Assembly (NCBI RefSeq): GCF_003074135.1
Contig: NZ_PPDK01000001.1
Span: 2,418,001 to 2,482,000 of the forward strand
Source of the DNA: Euzebya tangerina
Lineage (GTDB): Bacteria > Actinomycetota > Nitriliruptoria > Euzebyales > Euzebyaceae
DNA length: 64,000 nt
Direction of reading: 5' to 3'
Positions within the stretch are counted from its first letter, which is position 1. The number at the start of each line of letters is the position of its first letter. Positions 50,808 to 59,294 of the stretch are shown here, piece after piece. The notes beneath the pieces were generated by a model that saw only the letters and a program-made list of their open reading frames with translations, did not search any database and was not told the DNA's origin. A program made the position numbers and the translations under genes.

Positions 50808-50943
50808 TCGAGAGGAGGTCGGTGACGTCGGGGTGTGCTGCGGCAAGACCGCTGTCGAAGGTGGCGACGACGCATCTCGCACGTTGCGCGACTGCAGCCA
50901 AATAGAAGTCAGTGATGCACGGCTCCACGGAAGTCGCACTCAG
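50803..50943 (-). pseudogene. PIN-domain (VapC-like) C-terminal remnant
   Basis: About 46 codons on the minus strand read TDFYLAAVAQRARCVVATFD, followed by SGLAAAHPDVTDLLST and a stop. This equals the C-terminal end of a PIN-domain ribonuclease toxin (TDxxLAAxA-x-VATFD pattern). The upstream part of the domain, including its catalytic acidic residues, is gone and its place is taken by the end of the sigma-associated membrane protein gene. It is therefore a decayed gene. Confidence 0.65.
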
Positions 50944-52238
50944 AACACGCCTGGCAGTGCACACCCTGGATCGTCCCGGATCAACTCGGCCAGTTCCGCG
51001 GCTGTGTCCATGGTCCCCACACCGAGGATCTCGATGCTGTAGCCGATGCCGCACTCGAACTCGACCCCCTGGGCACCCGGAGCGAGTCCGACCTGACTGG
51101 TGCCACCGGCCCGGACCTGGAACTGCCGACCGTCGATCGCGACGGTGAGGTCGGCGACGGGCTGGTAGCCGACGCCGTCCGGGATGTCGTCGATGCCGAT
51201 GCGGGTCAGCAGGGCGCCGAGTTCGGCGTTGGCCAGCAGGCCGGCCGGGATCTCCGGGAGACAGCCGATGGCCGTGAGGAACTCGGTGATCGTGGCCAGG
51301 TCGCCATCGGCGGGCCAGGCGGTCACGTCCGCAGCTGCACACGTGAACGTTGCCGAGGTGCCCGTCTGATTGGGAGGGGGCACGTGCTCGGCTACCCGTC
51401 CGCCGGCAAGCTGGACGGCGGCCACCGCACCGGGGCCCCCGTCCGACGGCGACGAGGTGACGGAGATGGACAGTCGCGTGTCGGCATCGACGAAGATGCC
51501 CCAATCGGTGATGGACCCGAACGTCTCAGGATCGTCGTGACCGAACACCGTGGTGCAGCAGGTGGCCAGGCCGGCCTCGTCGATCGCGGCTGCGAGGGGC
51601 CCGATCCAGTCGGCGGCAAGCGTCGGCGTCGTGGGTGTCTCAGGCGGTGCATGGGGCGTGCAGTCCATCCGCTCGGCCAGCTGGCGAGCCGCCTCCACCA
51701 GAGCCCCCGCGGGCAGGAAGCGGGCGCTCCCCGGCCGGCCGGCCTCGAAGGCCGGAGCACCCGCCGCTCTGCCGACCTCGGCGATCCGAACCACCTGGGT
51801 GTCCGGTCCGCAGCCGAACCAGAGCCGGTTGCGCACCGCCTGGTAGGCCTCGTTGCCATCGGACCGATAGTCGCTGGGCAGGACGTTGAGGGCCGCCTCT
51901 CCCTCACCCACCACCACCCGATGTTGCAGTGGCTCTGTCGGGCCGTCGTGCACGACGACCTCGACCTCCACGCCGGCGAAGTCGATGCTGGTCGGCCAGT
52001 CCTCAAGAGACGTCAGTTCGGTGGTGGGTGAGCCGTCCGACAGCACGACTGGTTCGTCGTCGGTGACGAACGGGCCTGCCACGGACCCAATGGAGAGCAC
52101 CATCACCACGGCAACGACGGCCACGATCGCTTGCCGGAGTCGACGTCGGCGCGCGGCGGCCTCCCGGATATCCCGCTCGGTGAATGGCGGCTCCACGGGG
52201 GGAGCAGCGTTGGTCAGCATCTGCTGCAGATCAGGCAT
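50940..52238 (-). CDS. Membrane protein co-encoded with ECF sigma factor (possible anti-sigma)
   Basis: A 432-residue single-pass protein. A cytoplasmic N-terminus of about 38 residues (with ERDIREAAARRRRLR) precedes one membrane helix (about 38-56, AIVAVVAVVMVLSIGSVAG), and about 370 residues lie outside, with no family recognised. It has several Cys, among them FTCAAADVTAW and CTPHAPP. ATG at 52238 overlaps the sigma gene stop by eight bases, so the two are co-translated. The position is that of an anti-sigma factor, but the zinc-binding HxxxCxxC motif of that class is not visible. Confidence 0.7.
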   Translation of the reverse strand: MPDLQQMLTNAAPPVEPPFTERDIREAAARRRRLRQAIVAVVAVVMVLSIGSVAGPFVTDDEPVVLSDGSPTTELTSLEDWPTSIDFAGVEVEVVVHDGPTEPLQHRVVVGEGEAALNVLPSDYRSDGNEAYQAVRNRLWFGCGPDTQVVRIAEVGRAAGAPAFEAGRPGSARFLPAGALVEAARQLAERMDCTPHAPPETPTTPTLAADWIGPLAAAIDEAGLATCCTTVFGHDDPETFGSITDWGIFVDADTRLSISVTSSPSDGGPGAVAAVQLAGGRVAEHVPPPNQTGTSATFTCAAADVTAWPADGDLATITEFLTAIGCLPEIPAGLLANAELGALLTRIGIDDIPDGVGYQPVADLTVAIDGRQFQVRAGGTSQVGLAPGAQGVEFECGIGYSIEILGVGTMDTAAELAELIRDDPGCALPGVF

Positions 52239-52809
52239 GGGTGGGTGCCTCCTCGTCTGCCGTGTCGTCGATGTGCAGGCCTGCCCGTCGTAGGCTCGCG
52301 ATGGCATGCGAGGTGGTGGACTTGACCGTGCCCTCGGCACACCGCATGGCTCGCGCGGTCTCCCGAACGGAGAGGCCCCCGTAGAAGCGGCACAGGATCA
52401 CCTGTCGCTGCCGGTCCGGCAGTTCGCTGACGGCGGCACGAACCGCGATGGCTGTTGATGTGTCCGGGTCCACCGGGGAGGCAGACAGATCTGCGATCCG
52501 TGCCTGCGCTCGGCGCTCGGCACGCGTTCGACGAAAGCGCGACCGAGCCAGGTTGAAAGCAGTCGCGAAGGTCCAGGCCCGAGGACTGTCCAAGGTCGCC
52601 CAACGCTCGAACGCCCGGGTCAGGGCCTCCTGGGCCAGTTCTTCCGCGACGCCCCGGTCACCGCAGAAGAGCGTCATCGCTCCCACGAGCTCGGCACGGA
52701 TCGCTCGACAGAACGCTTCGGCGGTCACGCTCGCGTCGGGCCCGTGAGCGCCGTTGAGATCAGACATGTCGTGGGGGAGACGCGACGGTTCGTCGATCGG
52801 TTCAGTCAC
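52231..52809 (-). CDS. ECF sigma factor (SigE-like)
   Basis: A 192-residue sigma factor with region 2 (EAFCRAIRAELVGAMTLFCG then AEELAQEALTRAFERW) and region 4 (SELPDRQRQVILCRFYGGLS then VRETARAMRCAEGTVKSTTS). The region-2 to region-4 spacing of about 40 residues is normal. The family resembles actinobacterial SigE/SigM-type ECF factors. Start GTG at 52809 is not certain; TTG at 52815 and ATG at 52767 are alternatives. It controls its own operon in most known cases. Confidence 0.85.
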   Translation of the reverse strand: MTEPIDEPSRLPHDMSDLNGAHGPDASVTAEAFCRAIRAELVGAMTLFCGDRGVAEELAQEALTRAFERWATLDSPRAWTFATAFNLARSRFRRTRAERRAQARIADLSASPVDPDTSTAIAVRAAVSELPDRQRQVILCRFYGGLSVRETARAMRCAEGTVKSTTSHAIASLRRAGLHIDDTADEEAPTHA

Positions 52810-52839
52810 CCCCAACAGATCAACTCGATGAGCCCTGGC

Positions 52840-53664
52840 TCAGCCGGCGGCCTCGACCGGCCGCAGCAGAGCCTCGAGGAAGGCCGCCACGTCCTCGGTC
52901 AGGTGCACGTCCGCGGCCGCGAGAGCCGCCGCTGAGGCAGAGGCCACGGCGACGCCGGTCCCGGCGACCCGGAACATCGACGCATCGTTCTCGGAGTCTC
53001 CCACGGCAACCATGTCGGCGAGCGGCCAGCCGTGCTCCCGGGACAGATGGGTCAGCGCGGCGCCCTTCGACGCGTGCGGGTTGTTCCACTCCAGGAAGTG
53101 CGGGCCGGTCCGCTGGATGTGGGCCCGGTCGGCGCACAGCTCGCGGAGGTCCGACTCCTCCTGCTCCTCAAGGACAGCCAAGACCTTTAGGACCGCCATG
53201 GCGGCGGTGCCGTTGCCGTTGCTCGCCCCCTGACCATCGGCTGCGATGGGCCCGTACTCGGGATGGGCCTCGCCCAGGTCGGTGATGCGGTCGAACTCGG
53301 GTCGGTAAGTGTCTGCCAGGATCGAGCCGTCGGCCCGGTAGACCGCAAACGCGATGTCTCGTCTCCGGAGCTCTTGGATCACCAAGCTGCTGACCGCTGC
53401 CGGCAGCGCGTCCAGCACCTCGATCTCGCCGGTCGACATCGCCGTGGCGGCCCCGTTGCAGATGATGTGAGGCCCGTCCAACCCGAATCGCCTGACCAGG
53501 TCGACGATGGACGGCCACGTCTTGCCGGTCGCGAACACGGTCCGGATCTGCCGGGAGACAGCGGTGATCGCCGCCGCCCGCTTCGGCGTCAGGTGGCCCT
53601 GCCCATCGAGCAGCGTCCCGTCGACATCCAGGGCGAGGAGAACCGGCAGATCAGAAGAGGTCAT
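52840..53664 (-). CDS. HAD-superfamily (Cof-type, class IIB) phosphatase
   Basis: A 274-residue HAD-IIB phosphatase. Motif I LALDVDGTLLDG has the nucleophile Asp13 and Asp15; motif II lies near TVFATGKTWPSI; the cap is between; Lys in NNPHASKGAALTHL; and motif IV MVAVGDSENDASMF binds Mg. Substrate is a small phosphate ester, unknown. ATG at 53664. It is followed by the sigma factor operon on the same strand. Confidence 0.88.
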   Translation of the reverse strand: MTSSDLPVLLALDVDGTLLDGQGHLTPKRAAAITAVSRQIRTVFATGKTWPSIVDLVRRFGLDGPHIICNGAATAMSTGEIEVLDALPAAVSSLVIQELRRRDIAFAVYRADGSILADTYRPEFDRITDLGEAHPEYGPIAADGQGASNGNGTAAMAVLKVLAVLEEQEESDLRELCADRAHIQRTGPHFLEWNNPHASKGAALTHLSREHGWPLADMVAVGDSENDASMFRVAGTGVAVASASAAALAAADVHLTEDVAAFLEALLRPVEAAG

Positions 53665-53748
53665 GCCGCCATCGTGCCTGCGTTGTCGGAGAGCTCACGC
53701 GATCAGGTTGGGCGGGCACCTGGCTGCGCCCTGCCCCACTGTGGCCAA

Positions 53749-53868
53749 TCTGCCTCCACCGGCGTCCGTTCTGCCTCCACCCATTGTTGCTCAGCCAGCG
53801 TCGGGGCGGCCGACTGAGCCAGACTGCCTCCGGCTCTGCGGCGGCACCGGCGAAGTGGAGGCAGAACG
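53749..53868. repeat. Iteron-like repeats and 14-bp inverted repeat between HAD and ABC genes
   Basis: TCTGCCTCCACC occurs at 53749-53760 and 53770-53781 (21 bases apart). CGTTCTGCCTCCAC (53767-53780) has a perfect inverted copy at 53855-53868. A further partial copy, ACTGCCTCCGG, starts at 53823. The region is 243 bases without a gene. Confidence 0.6.
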
Positions 53869-53907
53869 CTCCAGGCTGCAGGTCAGTCGCTGGGACCGTC
53901 AGGCACC

Positions 53908-54720
53908 TCAGCCGGCGATGTCGCTCCGCAGGACCCGCCAGCACCCGAGCGCCAGCGGGAGCAGGGTCCACTCGGCAGTCGTCGCCAGCAGCTGGAACAC
54001 CTGGCGGGACGTGAGGTCCACGCCCTCGGACAGCCAACCCTGCGCGAGGCCGTAGTCGATCCAGGGCTGGACGCCCTCGAACCAACTGAACACCGAGGCC
54101 GCGACGAAGAACAGTGGTGGCAGCACGAGCGACCAGAGCAGGTAGATGACGATCGCGACGGGGGTGCTCTGGAACAGTGCCCCGAGCGCGAACGCGGTCA
54201 GCAACCCGATCAGGTGCAGCACCAGGAAGCCGGCGACGTGCCCGGCATCGACGTCCCACACGGCGGTCGTGTCGGCCGCGGCAGCCAGCAGTGCGTTGCC
54301 GGCAGCCGCACTCGCGACCCCGATGCCGACCGCGGCCACGGCCATGCCGGCGACGGAGGCGAGCTTCGCGACGAGGACACGCGCTCGGTCCGGTTCCAGG
54401 ACGAAGGTCGTCAGGTGCGTGCGTTGCGTCCACTCCGAGCTGACGGCGAGGACCCCGAGGACCGGGACGAAGATCCCGAGCCCGGCGTTTGCGCCGAGCA
54501 TGAAGTCGGCCATCGTCAACTCGATGTCGGCCGCCACCCCGACGGCGACCTGGATGCCGATGATCACGGTCGTGCCAAGTACCGTGGCGACCAGCAGCCA
54601 GAAGCCGGCGCGGGTGTCGACGGTCTTCCTCGCCTCGACGGCGATCAGCCGCGACAGCGGCGTCCGAGCAGATCCGGACACTGCAGAGGGCGACGCCGCC
54701 CAGGAGTTCGCGGCGCTCAT
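53908..54720 (-). CDS. ABC-2 type transporter permease
   Basis: A 270-residue membrane protein with about six helices, for example FWLLVATVLGTTVIIGIQVA, GIFVPVLGVLAVSSEW and GFLVLHLIGLLTAFALGALF. SSEWTQRTHLTTF near residue 95 is a common block in ABC-2 permeases. ATG at 54720 overlaps the ATPase stop (ATGA). Forms an exporter with the ATPase. Confidence 0.85.
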   Translation of the reverse strand: MSAANSWAASPSAVSGSARTPLSRLIAVEARKTVDTRAGFWLLVATVLGTTVIIGIQVAVGVAADIELTMADFMLGANAGLGIFVPVLGVLAVSSEWTQRTHLTTFVLEPDRARVLVAKLASVAGMAVAAVGIGVASAAAGNALLAAAADTTAVWDVDAGHVAGFLVLHLIGLLTAFALGALFQSTPVAIVIYLLWSLVLPPLFFVAASVFSWFEGVQPWIDYGLAQGWLSEGVDLTSRQVFQLLATTAEWTLLPLALGCWRVLRSDIAG

Positions 54721-55472
54721 CGTCGCGCCCCCGCCACGTCGGCGTCCGCGTGCGGCTCGCGCTGGTCGTCACTGGTCATGTCGAGGAACAGGTCCTCCAG
54801 GGTCGTGGTCGGTGGTCGGTCGGCCAGCAGTTCCTCTCGGCTGCCCTGGGCGACCAGACGACCCCTGCCGATCAGCACCAGCCGGTCGGCCACCTGCTCG
54901 ACCTCGTGCAGCAGGTGGCTTGACAACAGGACGGTCCCACCACGTCCGCGGTGGTCGGCAAGCAGGTGGCGCATCCACCTGATCCCTCCTGGGTCCAGGC
55001 CGTTCGCCGGTTCGTCGAGCATCAGGACCGGGGGATCGCCGAGCAGCGCGACCCCGATCCCCAGCCGCTGTTGCATGCCGAGCGAGTACGTGCGCAGCCG
55101 CCGCCCGGCTTCGTCCTCGGTGAGGCCGACCAGGTCCAGGACCTCCTCCACCCGACCGGCCTCCACCCCCATGACCCGGGCAGCGATCGTGAGCGCCTCC
55201 CGGCCGGTGCGCCCGGCGTGCTGCGCCGACGCGTCGAGCAGAACCCCCACGTGCCGGCCGGGGTTTGGGAGCGCCTCGTAGGCCCGCCCGTCGAATGTGA
55301 CCGCGCCGGCATCAGGTCGCATAAGGCCGACCATCAGTCGCATCGTCGTCGTCTTCCCCGCCCCGTTCGGACCGAGGAACCCCGTGATGGTGCCGGGTGT
55401 ACATCGGAACGTGACGTCGTCCACGGCGGTGACGGGGCCGAAGGTCTTGGTGAGTGCATTGATTTCGATCAT
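54717..55472 (-). CDS. ABC transporter ATP-binding protein
   Basis: A 251-residue ATPase. Walker A GPNGAGKT at 34-41, signature YSLGMQQRLGIG at about 134-145 (LGMQQ in place of LSGGQ, common in drug/antibiotic exporters), Walker B VLMLDEPANGLD, switch His in LLSSHLLHEVEQ. ATG at 55472. With the permease it forms an efflux system, and it is divergent from a two-component system that may control it. Confidence 0.92.
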   Translation of the reverse strand: MIEINALTKTFGPVTAVDDVTFRCTPGTITGFLGPNGAGKTTTMRLMVGLMRPDAGAVTFDGRAYEALPNPGRHVGVLLDASAQHAGRTGREALTIAARVMGVEAGRVEEVLDLVGLTEDEAGRRLRTYSLGMQQRLGIGVALLGDPPVLMLDEPANGLDPGGIRWMRHLLADHRGRGGTVLLSSHLLHEVEQVADRLVLIGRGRLVAQGSREELLADRPPTTTLEDLFLDMTSDDQREPHADADVAGARR

Positions 55473-55625
55473 GACCAGAGCGTCGAGGCGCCCTCGCGCC
55501 AGCGCATCCCACGCGGGTCCCGATCTGGCGCGACGACAGTCGACACCTGCTACCGACCAAAGGCGGATGCGCGGTCGACGTTCGTCGGTCGCGGATCGTT
55601 GACCGGCTCAACTACGATCGCGCCC

Positions 55626-56825
55626 TTGAGCGACGTGGAGGACCCGCCCTACCAGCCCAGACTCGGGCTTCGGCAGCACGTGTGGCGCGCCGCGATCGTG
55701 CTCGCGTTCTCGGGCTTCCTCATCCTCACGCGGGCCGAGATCCCCCAGGCCTCCATCTATCGGCAGCTCGTCGTCCTCGACGTCCTGACGGGACTCGTCG
55801 CCTTCGTCCTCGTCCACTGGCGTCGTCGGTGGCCGCTCCCGGTGGCGGTGACGCTGAACGTCGTCTCCACGTGGTCGCTGTTGGCCGCTGGCCCGGCGCT
55901 GCTGGCGACCGTCTCCCTGGCCACCCGGAGGGTCTGGCGGGAGATCGGCGTGATCTTCCTGGTCGTGATGGCTGCCGGCGAGGTGCAGTTCAGGATCTGG
56001 CCAGGCGATCCCGCGACACCACCGCTCATGGCGACCGCCTTCAACCTGCTGCTCACCGCTGCCCTGCTGGCGTGGGGCATGTTCGTCGGGTCGAGACGCG
56101 AGCTGGTCTGGACCCTGGCCGAGCGAGCCGAGCGAGCCGAGGCGGAGCGCGACGCCCGGGTCGCCGCTGCGCGCTCGACCGAACGGACCCGGATCGCCCG
56201 CGAGATGCACGACGTCCTCGCGCACCGCATCTCACAGGTGTCGATGCACGCCGGTGCGCTGGCGTTCCGCGAGGATCTGCCAGCCGCCGAGCTGCGATCT
56301 GGAGCGCGGGAGATCCAGGTCAAGGCGAACGCGGCGCTCGAGGATCTCCGCGGACTCCTCGGTGTGCTGCGGGACCCGCTGACGGGGGAGCTGGCCGACA
56401 GCCCGCAGCCCACCTATGGCGACGTCGCCGCGCTGGTGGAGGAGTTCCGCTCCACCGGGCTCGAGGTCGTGGTCGACACCGACGTCGATGGTCACGTGCC
56501 GACGGATCTCGGCCGGACGATCTACCGCATCGTGCAGGAGACGCTGACCAACGCGGCCAAGCACGCACCATCGTCCTCGGTGTCGGTTGGGCTCTCCGGC
56601 GGCCCCACGACCGGCATCGAGTTCCGGGTCAGCAACCCAACGGGGTTTCCCGCGTTGGCCGGGGGTCGTGATCGTGGCGGGTCCGCTGCACCGACGGACA
56701 CGCCGGGGGCCGGGCTCGGCCTGGTGGGCCTGGCCGAACGGGTGGCCCTCCGAGGTGGCCGCCTGCAGCACCGTCAGCGCGACGGCCAGTTCATCGTCGA
56801 GGGGTGGCTGCCGTGGGACGGATGA
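55626..56825 (+). CDS. NarL-family sensor histidine kinase
   Basis: A 399-residue sensor. Five or so N-terminal membrane helices (to about residue 145), a coiled coil with AERAERAEAERDARVAAARS, then HisKA_3 with the phospho-acceptor His195 in REMHDVLAHRISQVSMHAGAL, and a HATPase domain with NAAKHAPSSSV (N box) and GAGLGLVGLAERVALRGG (G box). TTG at 55626 is the most likely start; GTG at 55635 also possible. The stop overlaps the response regulator ATG (ATGA). Confidence 0.9.
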   Translation: MSDVEDPPYQPRLGLRQHVWRAAIVLAFSGFLILTRAEIPQASIYRQLVVLDVLTGLVAFVLVHWRRRWPLPVAVTLNVVSTWSLLAAGPALLATVSLATRRVWREIGVIFLVVMAAGEVQFRIWPGDPATPPLMATAFNLLLTAALLAWGMFVGSRRELVWTLAERAERAEAERDARVAAARSTERTRIAREMHDVLAHRISQVSMHAGALAFREDLPAAELRSGAREIQVKANAALEDLRGLLGVLRDPLTGELADSPQPTYGDVAALVEEFRSTGLEVVVDTDVDGHVPTDLGRTIYRIVQETLTNAAKHAPSSSVSVGLSGGPTTGIEFRVSNPTGFPALAGGRDRGGSAAPTDTPGAGLGLVGLAERVALRGGRLQHRQRDGQFIVEGWLPWDG

Positions 56826-57475
56826 TCCGCGTGTTGATCGTCGACGACGACCCCCTCGTCCGGCAGGCCCTGGTGCTGATGCTCGGCGGTCAGGCCGACA
56901 TCGAGGTCGTGGGCGAGGTCGACGACGGGACACGTGTGACGCGAGCCGTCCAGGAGCTGGCCCCGACCGTCGTCCTCATGGACATCCGGATGCCCAGACG
57001 GACCGGGTTGGAGGCGACGCTCGACCTCAGGGCGGCGCCGGCCGCGCCGCACGTCATCGTCCTGACCACCTTCGACGCCGACGAGTACGTCGTGCAGGCG
57101 TTGGCCGCCGGCGCAGACGGGTTCCTCCTGAAGGACTCCGAGCCTGCGGAGATCGTCTCCGCGATCCGGAAGGTCGCCGACGGCGAGACCATGCTGTCGC
57201 CGTCGGCCACCAAGACGCTGGTCCGACGCATCCGGGAGGGTGCCGCCGACGACCGGACCGCGATGGCGGAGGCCAGGATGGCCTCCCTCACCGACCGCGA
57301 ACGGGATGTGGCGCTCGAGGTCGGACGGGGGCTGTCGAACGCCGAGATCGCGGGCCGGCTGCACCTCGCGGTGCCGACCGTCAAGTCGTACGTGTCGAAG
57401 CTGTTCGACAAGCTCGAGGCGAGCAACCGCGTGCAGGTGGCGATCTGCGTGCACGACGCCGGGCTGCTCGACTGA
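56822..57475 (+). CDS. LuxR/NarL-type response regulator
   Basis: A 217-residue regulator. Receiver with acidic DDD at 8-10, phospho-acceptor Asp54 in VVLMDIRMP and Lys in FLLKDSEP; C-terminal GerE helix-turn-helix SLTDRERDVALEVGRGLSNA then EIAGRLHLAVPTVKSYVSKL. ATG at 56822 overlaps the kinase stop; GTGs at 56804 and 56813 are less likely. Predicted to control the ABC exporter divergent from the kinase. Confidence 0.92.
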   Translation: MIRVLIVDDDPLVRQALVLMLGGQADIEVVGEVDDGTRVTRAVQELAPTVVLMDIRMPRRTGLEATLDLRAAPAAPHVIVLTTFDADEYVVQALAAGADGFLLKDSEPAEIVSAIRKVADGETMLSPSATKTLVRRIREGAADDRTAMAEARMASLTDRERDVALEVGRGLSNAEIAGRLHLAVPTVKSYVSKLFDKLEASNRVQVAICVHDAGLLD

Positions 57476-57486
57476 GCACCGGACCA

Positions 57487-59202
57487 CTAGGCCACCAGGT
57501 CACCCAGCGCGTGGGCCACCAGGCTGCGCACCGCCGCAGCGCTCGGGGCGGCCAGCGCCTCGGTGACCAGCGGATCGAGGATCTCGGGGTCGAGTCCGTC
57601 GACCAGCATCCGGATGGCGTCCACCTGGATCGGTGGGACACTGAGCTCGTGGGCCCCCATGCCGACGAGGAGGGCCGCGGGGATCGGATCGGCCGCCGCG
57701 CCGCCGCACACTCCCGCGGGGATGCCGGCGTCACGGGCCGCCCGGATCGTCAGGTCGCACAGCGCCAGCACCGGCGGAGCGGCCGGGTCGTGATAGGCCG
57801 ACAACGCCGCCGCCCCCCGGTCAGCCGCCGCGGTGTACTGCGTCAGATCGTTGGTCCCGATGGAGAAGAAGTCCACCACCCGCGCGAGGTGCGGCGCCAT
57901 CAGGGCGGCGGCCGGGGTCTCGATCATGATGCCGACCGGGGGGACGTCTGCCCCCAGCTCGGCGGCGCGCAGGTCGATGACCTCCCTGGCCCGCCGCACG
58001 TCGTCCACGGCGGTCACCATCGGCAACATGATCTGCAGTGGCCCGTCGGCGGCAGCCACCAGGAGGGCGTCGATCTGGGGGGAGAACAGCTCGGGGTGGG
58101 CCAGGCACAGCCGCAGGCCTCGGACCCCGAGGTAGGGGTTCTCCTCATCGGGGAGCCTCATCCAGGGCACGAACTTGTCACCGCCGATGTCCAGGGTTCG
58201 GACGATGACCGGATCGGTGAACGCGACGGCGGCCGCGCGGTAGGCCTCCGCCTGCTGGGACACCCGGGGCGCCTGCGGGGCGTCCAGGAACAGGAACTCG
58301 CTGCGGTACAGCCCGATGCCGTCCGCCCGGGCGGCCGTCGCGTTGGCCAGTTCCTCGGAGTTGCCGATGTTGGCCGCCACCAGGACCCGGTGCCCGTCGT
58401 AGTGGACCGGCTGCCCGGCCAGCTCAGCAGCCGCCTCGGCCCGGGTGCGGAGTCGGGCCTGCTCCTGCTCGGCCTCCAGCAACTGGCCGGCGGAGGGGGC
58501 CACGGTCACCTGCCCCGAGCCGCCATCGGCGATGACGGTGACCACCTCGTCCTGGCTCGCGAGCTGCTGGATCGCCGCGACCGCACCCTCGGCGCCCACG
58601 ACCGCTGGGATGCCCAGGGACCGCGCGACGATCGCGGTGTGGGAGGTGACGCCCCCGCCCTCCACGACCAGCGCACGGACCCGGTCGAGTTCGATCTGCG
58701 CGGTGTCGGCCGGACTGAGGTCGGTGGCCACCACCACCGATCCCGGTGGTACCTCGGGGGTCGCCAACTCACCGCCGGCGGTGACGGTGGCCAGATCCGC
58801 GACGACGGCCCTCACATCCTCCGCGCGCTGTGCCAGGTACTCATCGCCCAGGGAGGCCAGCATGTCGGCCTGCTCGTTCCCGGCGGAGCGGACGGCGGCT
58901 GGCAGCGGCTGATCCGCCGCGGCGGCGGTGATCGCCCGGACCAGTTCCGGGTCCGCGACGAGCATGGCGTACGTTCCGAGGACCTCTGCCTCATCGGTCC
59001 GGTCCCGGGCGGAGGCGCGGTCTGCCAGATCGGTGTAGTGCGCCGCGGCCCGCTCCACAGCCTCCTCCAGACTGATCTCCGCCGACGTCTCCTCCGCGGT
59101 GCGGTCCGACCCGCCACCGCGGAGGACGAAGGCCGTGCCGACCCCGATGCCGGGGGCGGCGGCGATGCCGGCGATGACGTTGGCAGGTGCTGAGTCGGTC
59201 AT
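57487..59202 (-). CDS. ptsI: PTS Enzyme I (phosphoenolpyruvate-protein phosphotransferase)
   Basis: A 571-residue Enzyme I, which takes phosphate from PEP and gives it to HPr. Active-site His188 is in GGGVTSHTAIVARSLGIPAV; the PEP-binding C-terminal barrel has RSEFLFLD (about 270), GVRGLRLCLAHPELF, and the catalytic Cys in ALCDLTIRAARDAGIPAGVC then GGAAADP. ATG at 59202. It ends 11 bases before the stop of the response regulator and is not within the PTS operon 8 kb upstream, but no other Enzyme I is seen in the window. Confidence 0.95.
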   Translation of the reverse strand: MTDSAPANVIAGIAAAPGIGVGTAFVLRGGGSDRTAEETSAEISLEEAVERAAAHYTDLADRASARDRTDEAEVLGTYAMLVADPELVRAITAAAADQPLPAAVRSAGNEQADMLASLGDEYLAQRAEDVRAVVADLATVTAGGELATPEVPPGSVVVATDLSPADTAQIELDRVRALVVEGGGVTSHTAIVARSLGIPAVVGAEGAVAAIQQLASQDEVVTVIADGGSGQVTVAPSAGQLLEAEQEQARLRTRAEAAAELAGQPVHYDGHRVLVAANIGNSEELANATAARADGIGLYRSEFLFLDAPQAPRVSQQAEAYRAAAVAFTDPVIVRTLDIGGDKFVPWMRLPDEENPYLGVRGLRLCLAHPELFSPQIDALLVAAADGPLQIMLPMVTAVDDVRRAREVIDLRAAELGADVPPVGIMIETPAAALMAPHLARVVDFFSIGTNDLTQYTAAADRGAAALSAYHDPAAPPVLALCDLTIRAARDAGIPAGVCGGAAADPIPAALLVGMGAHELSVPPIQVDAIRMLVDGLDPEILDPLVTEALAAPSAAAVRSLVAHALGDLVA

Positions 59203-59259
59203 TGGTCGAGCCTAGAAGTCCGCGGTGCCGCGCGTACGGCGAGGATGCAGATGTGCCGC

Positions 59260-59288
59260 TTGGGGCCGCACGGTCTCGGCCGTAGGAT
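59260..59288 (+). promoter_or_regulatory. Leaderless promoter of ilvD
   Basis: TTGGGG (59260-59265), 17-base spacer, TAGGAT (59283-59288), then six bases to the ATG. Transcription would begin at or next to the start codon. There is no Shine-Dalgarno sequence other than GGAG within the six bases, too close to function. Confidence 0.6.
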
Positions 59289-59294
59289 TGGAGC

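Noticed and set aside
54951-55625. N-terminal extension of the histidine kinase
   Set aside because: The extension runs opposite the ABC ATPase gene and has shadow composition; the kinase starts with membrane helices after 55626.
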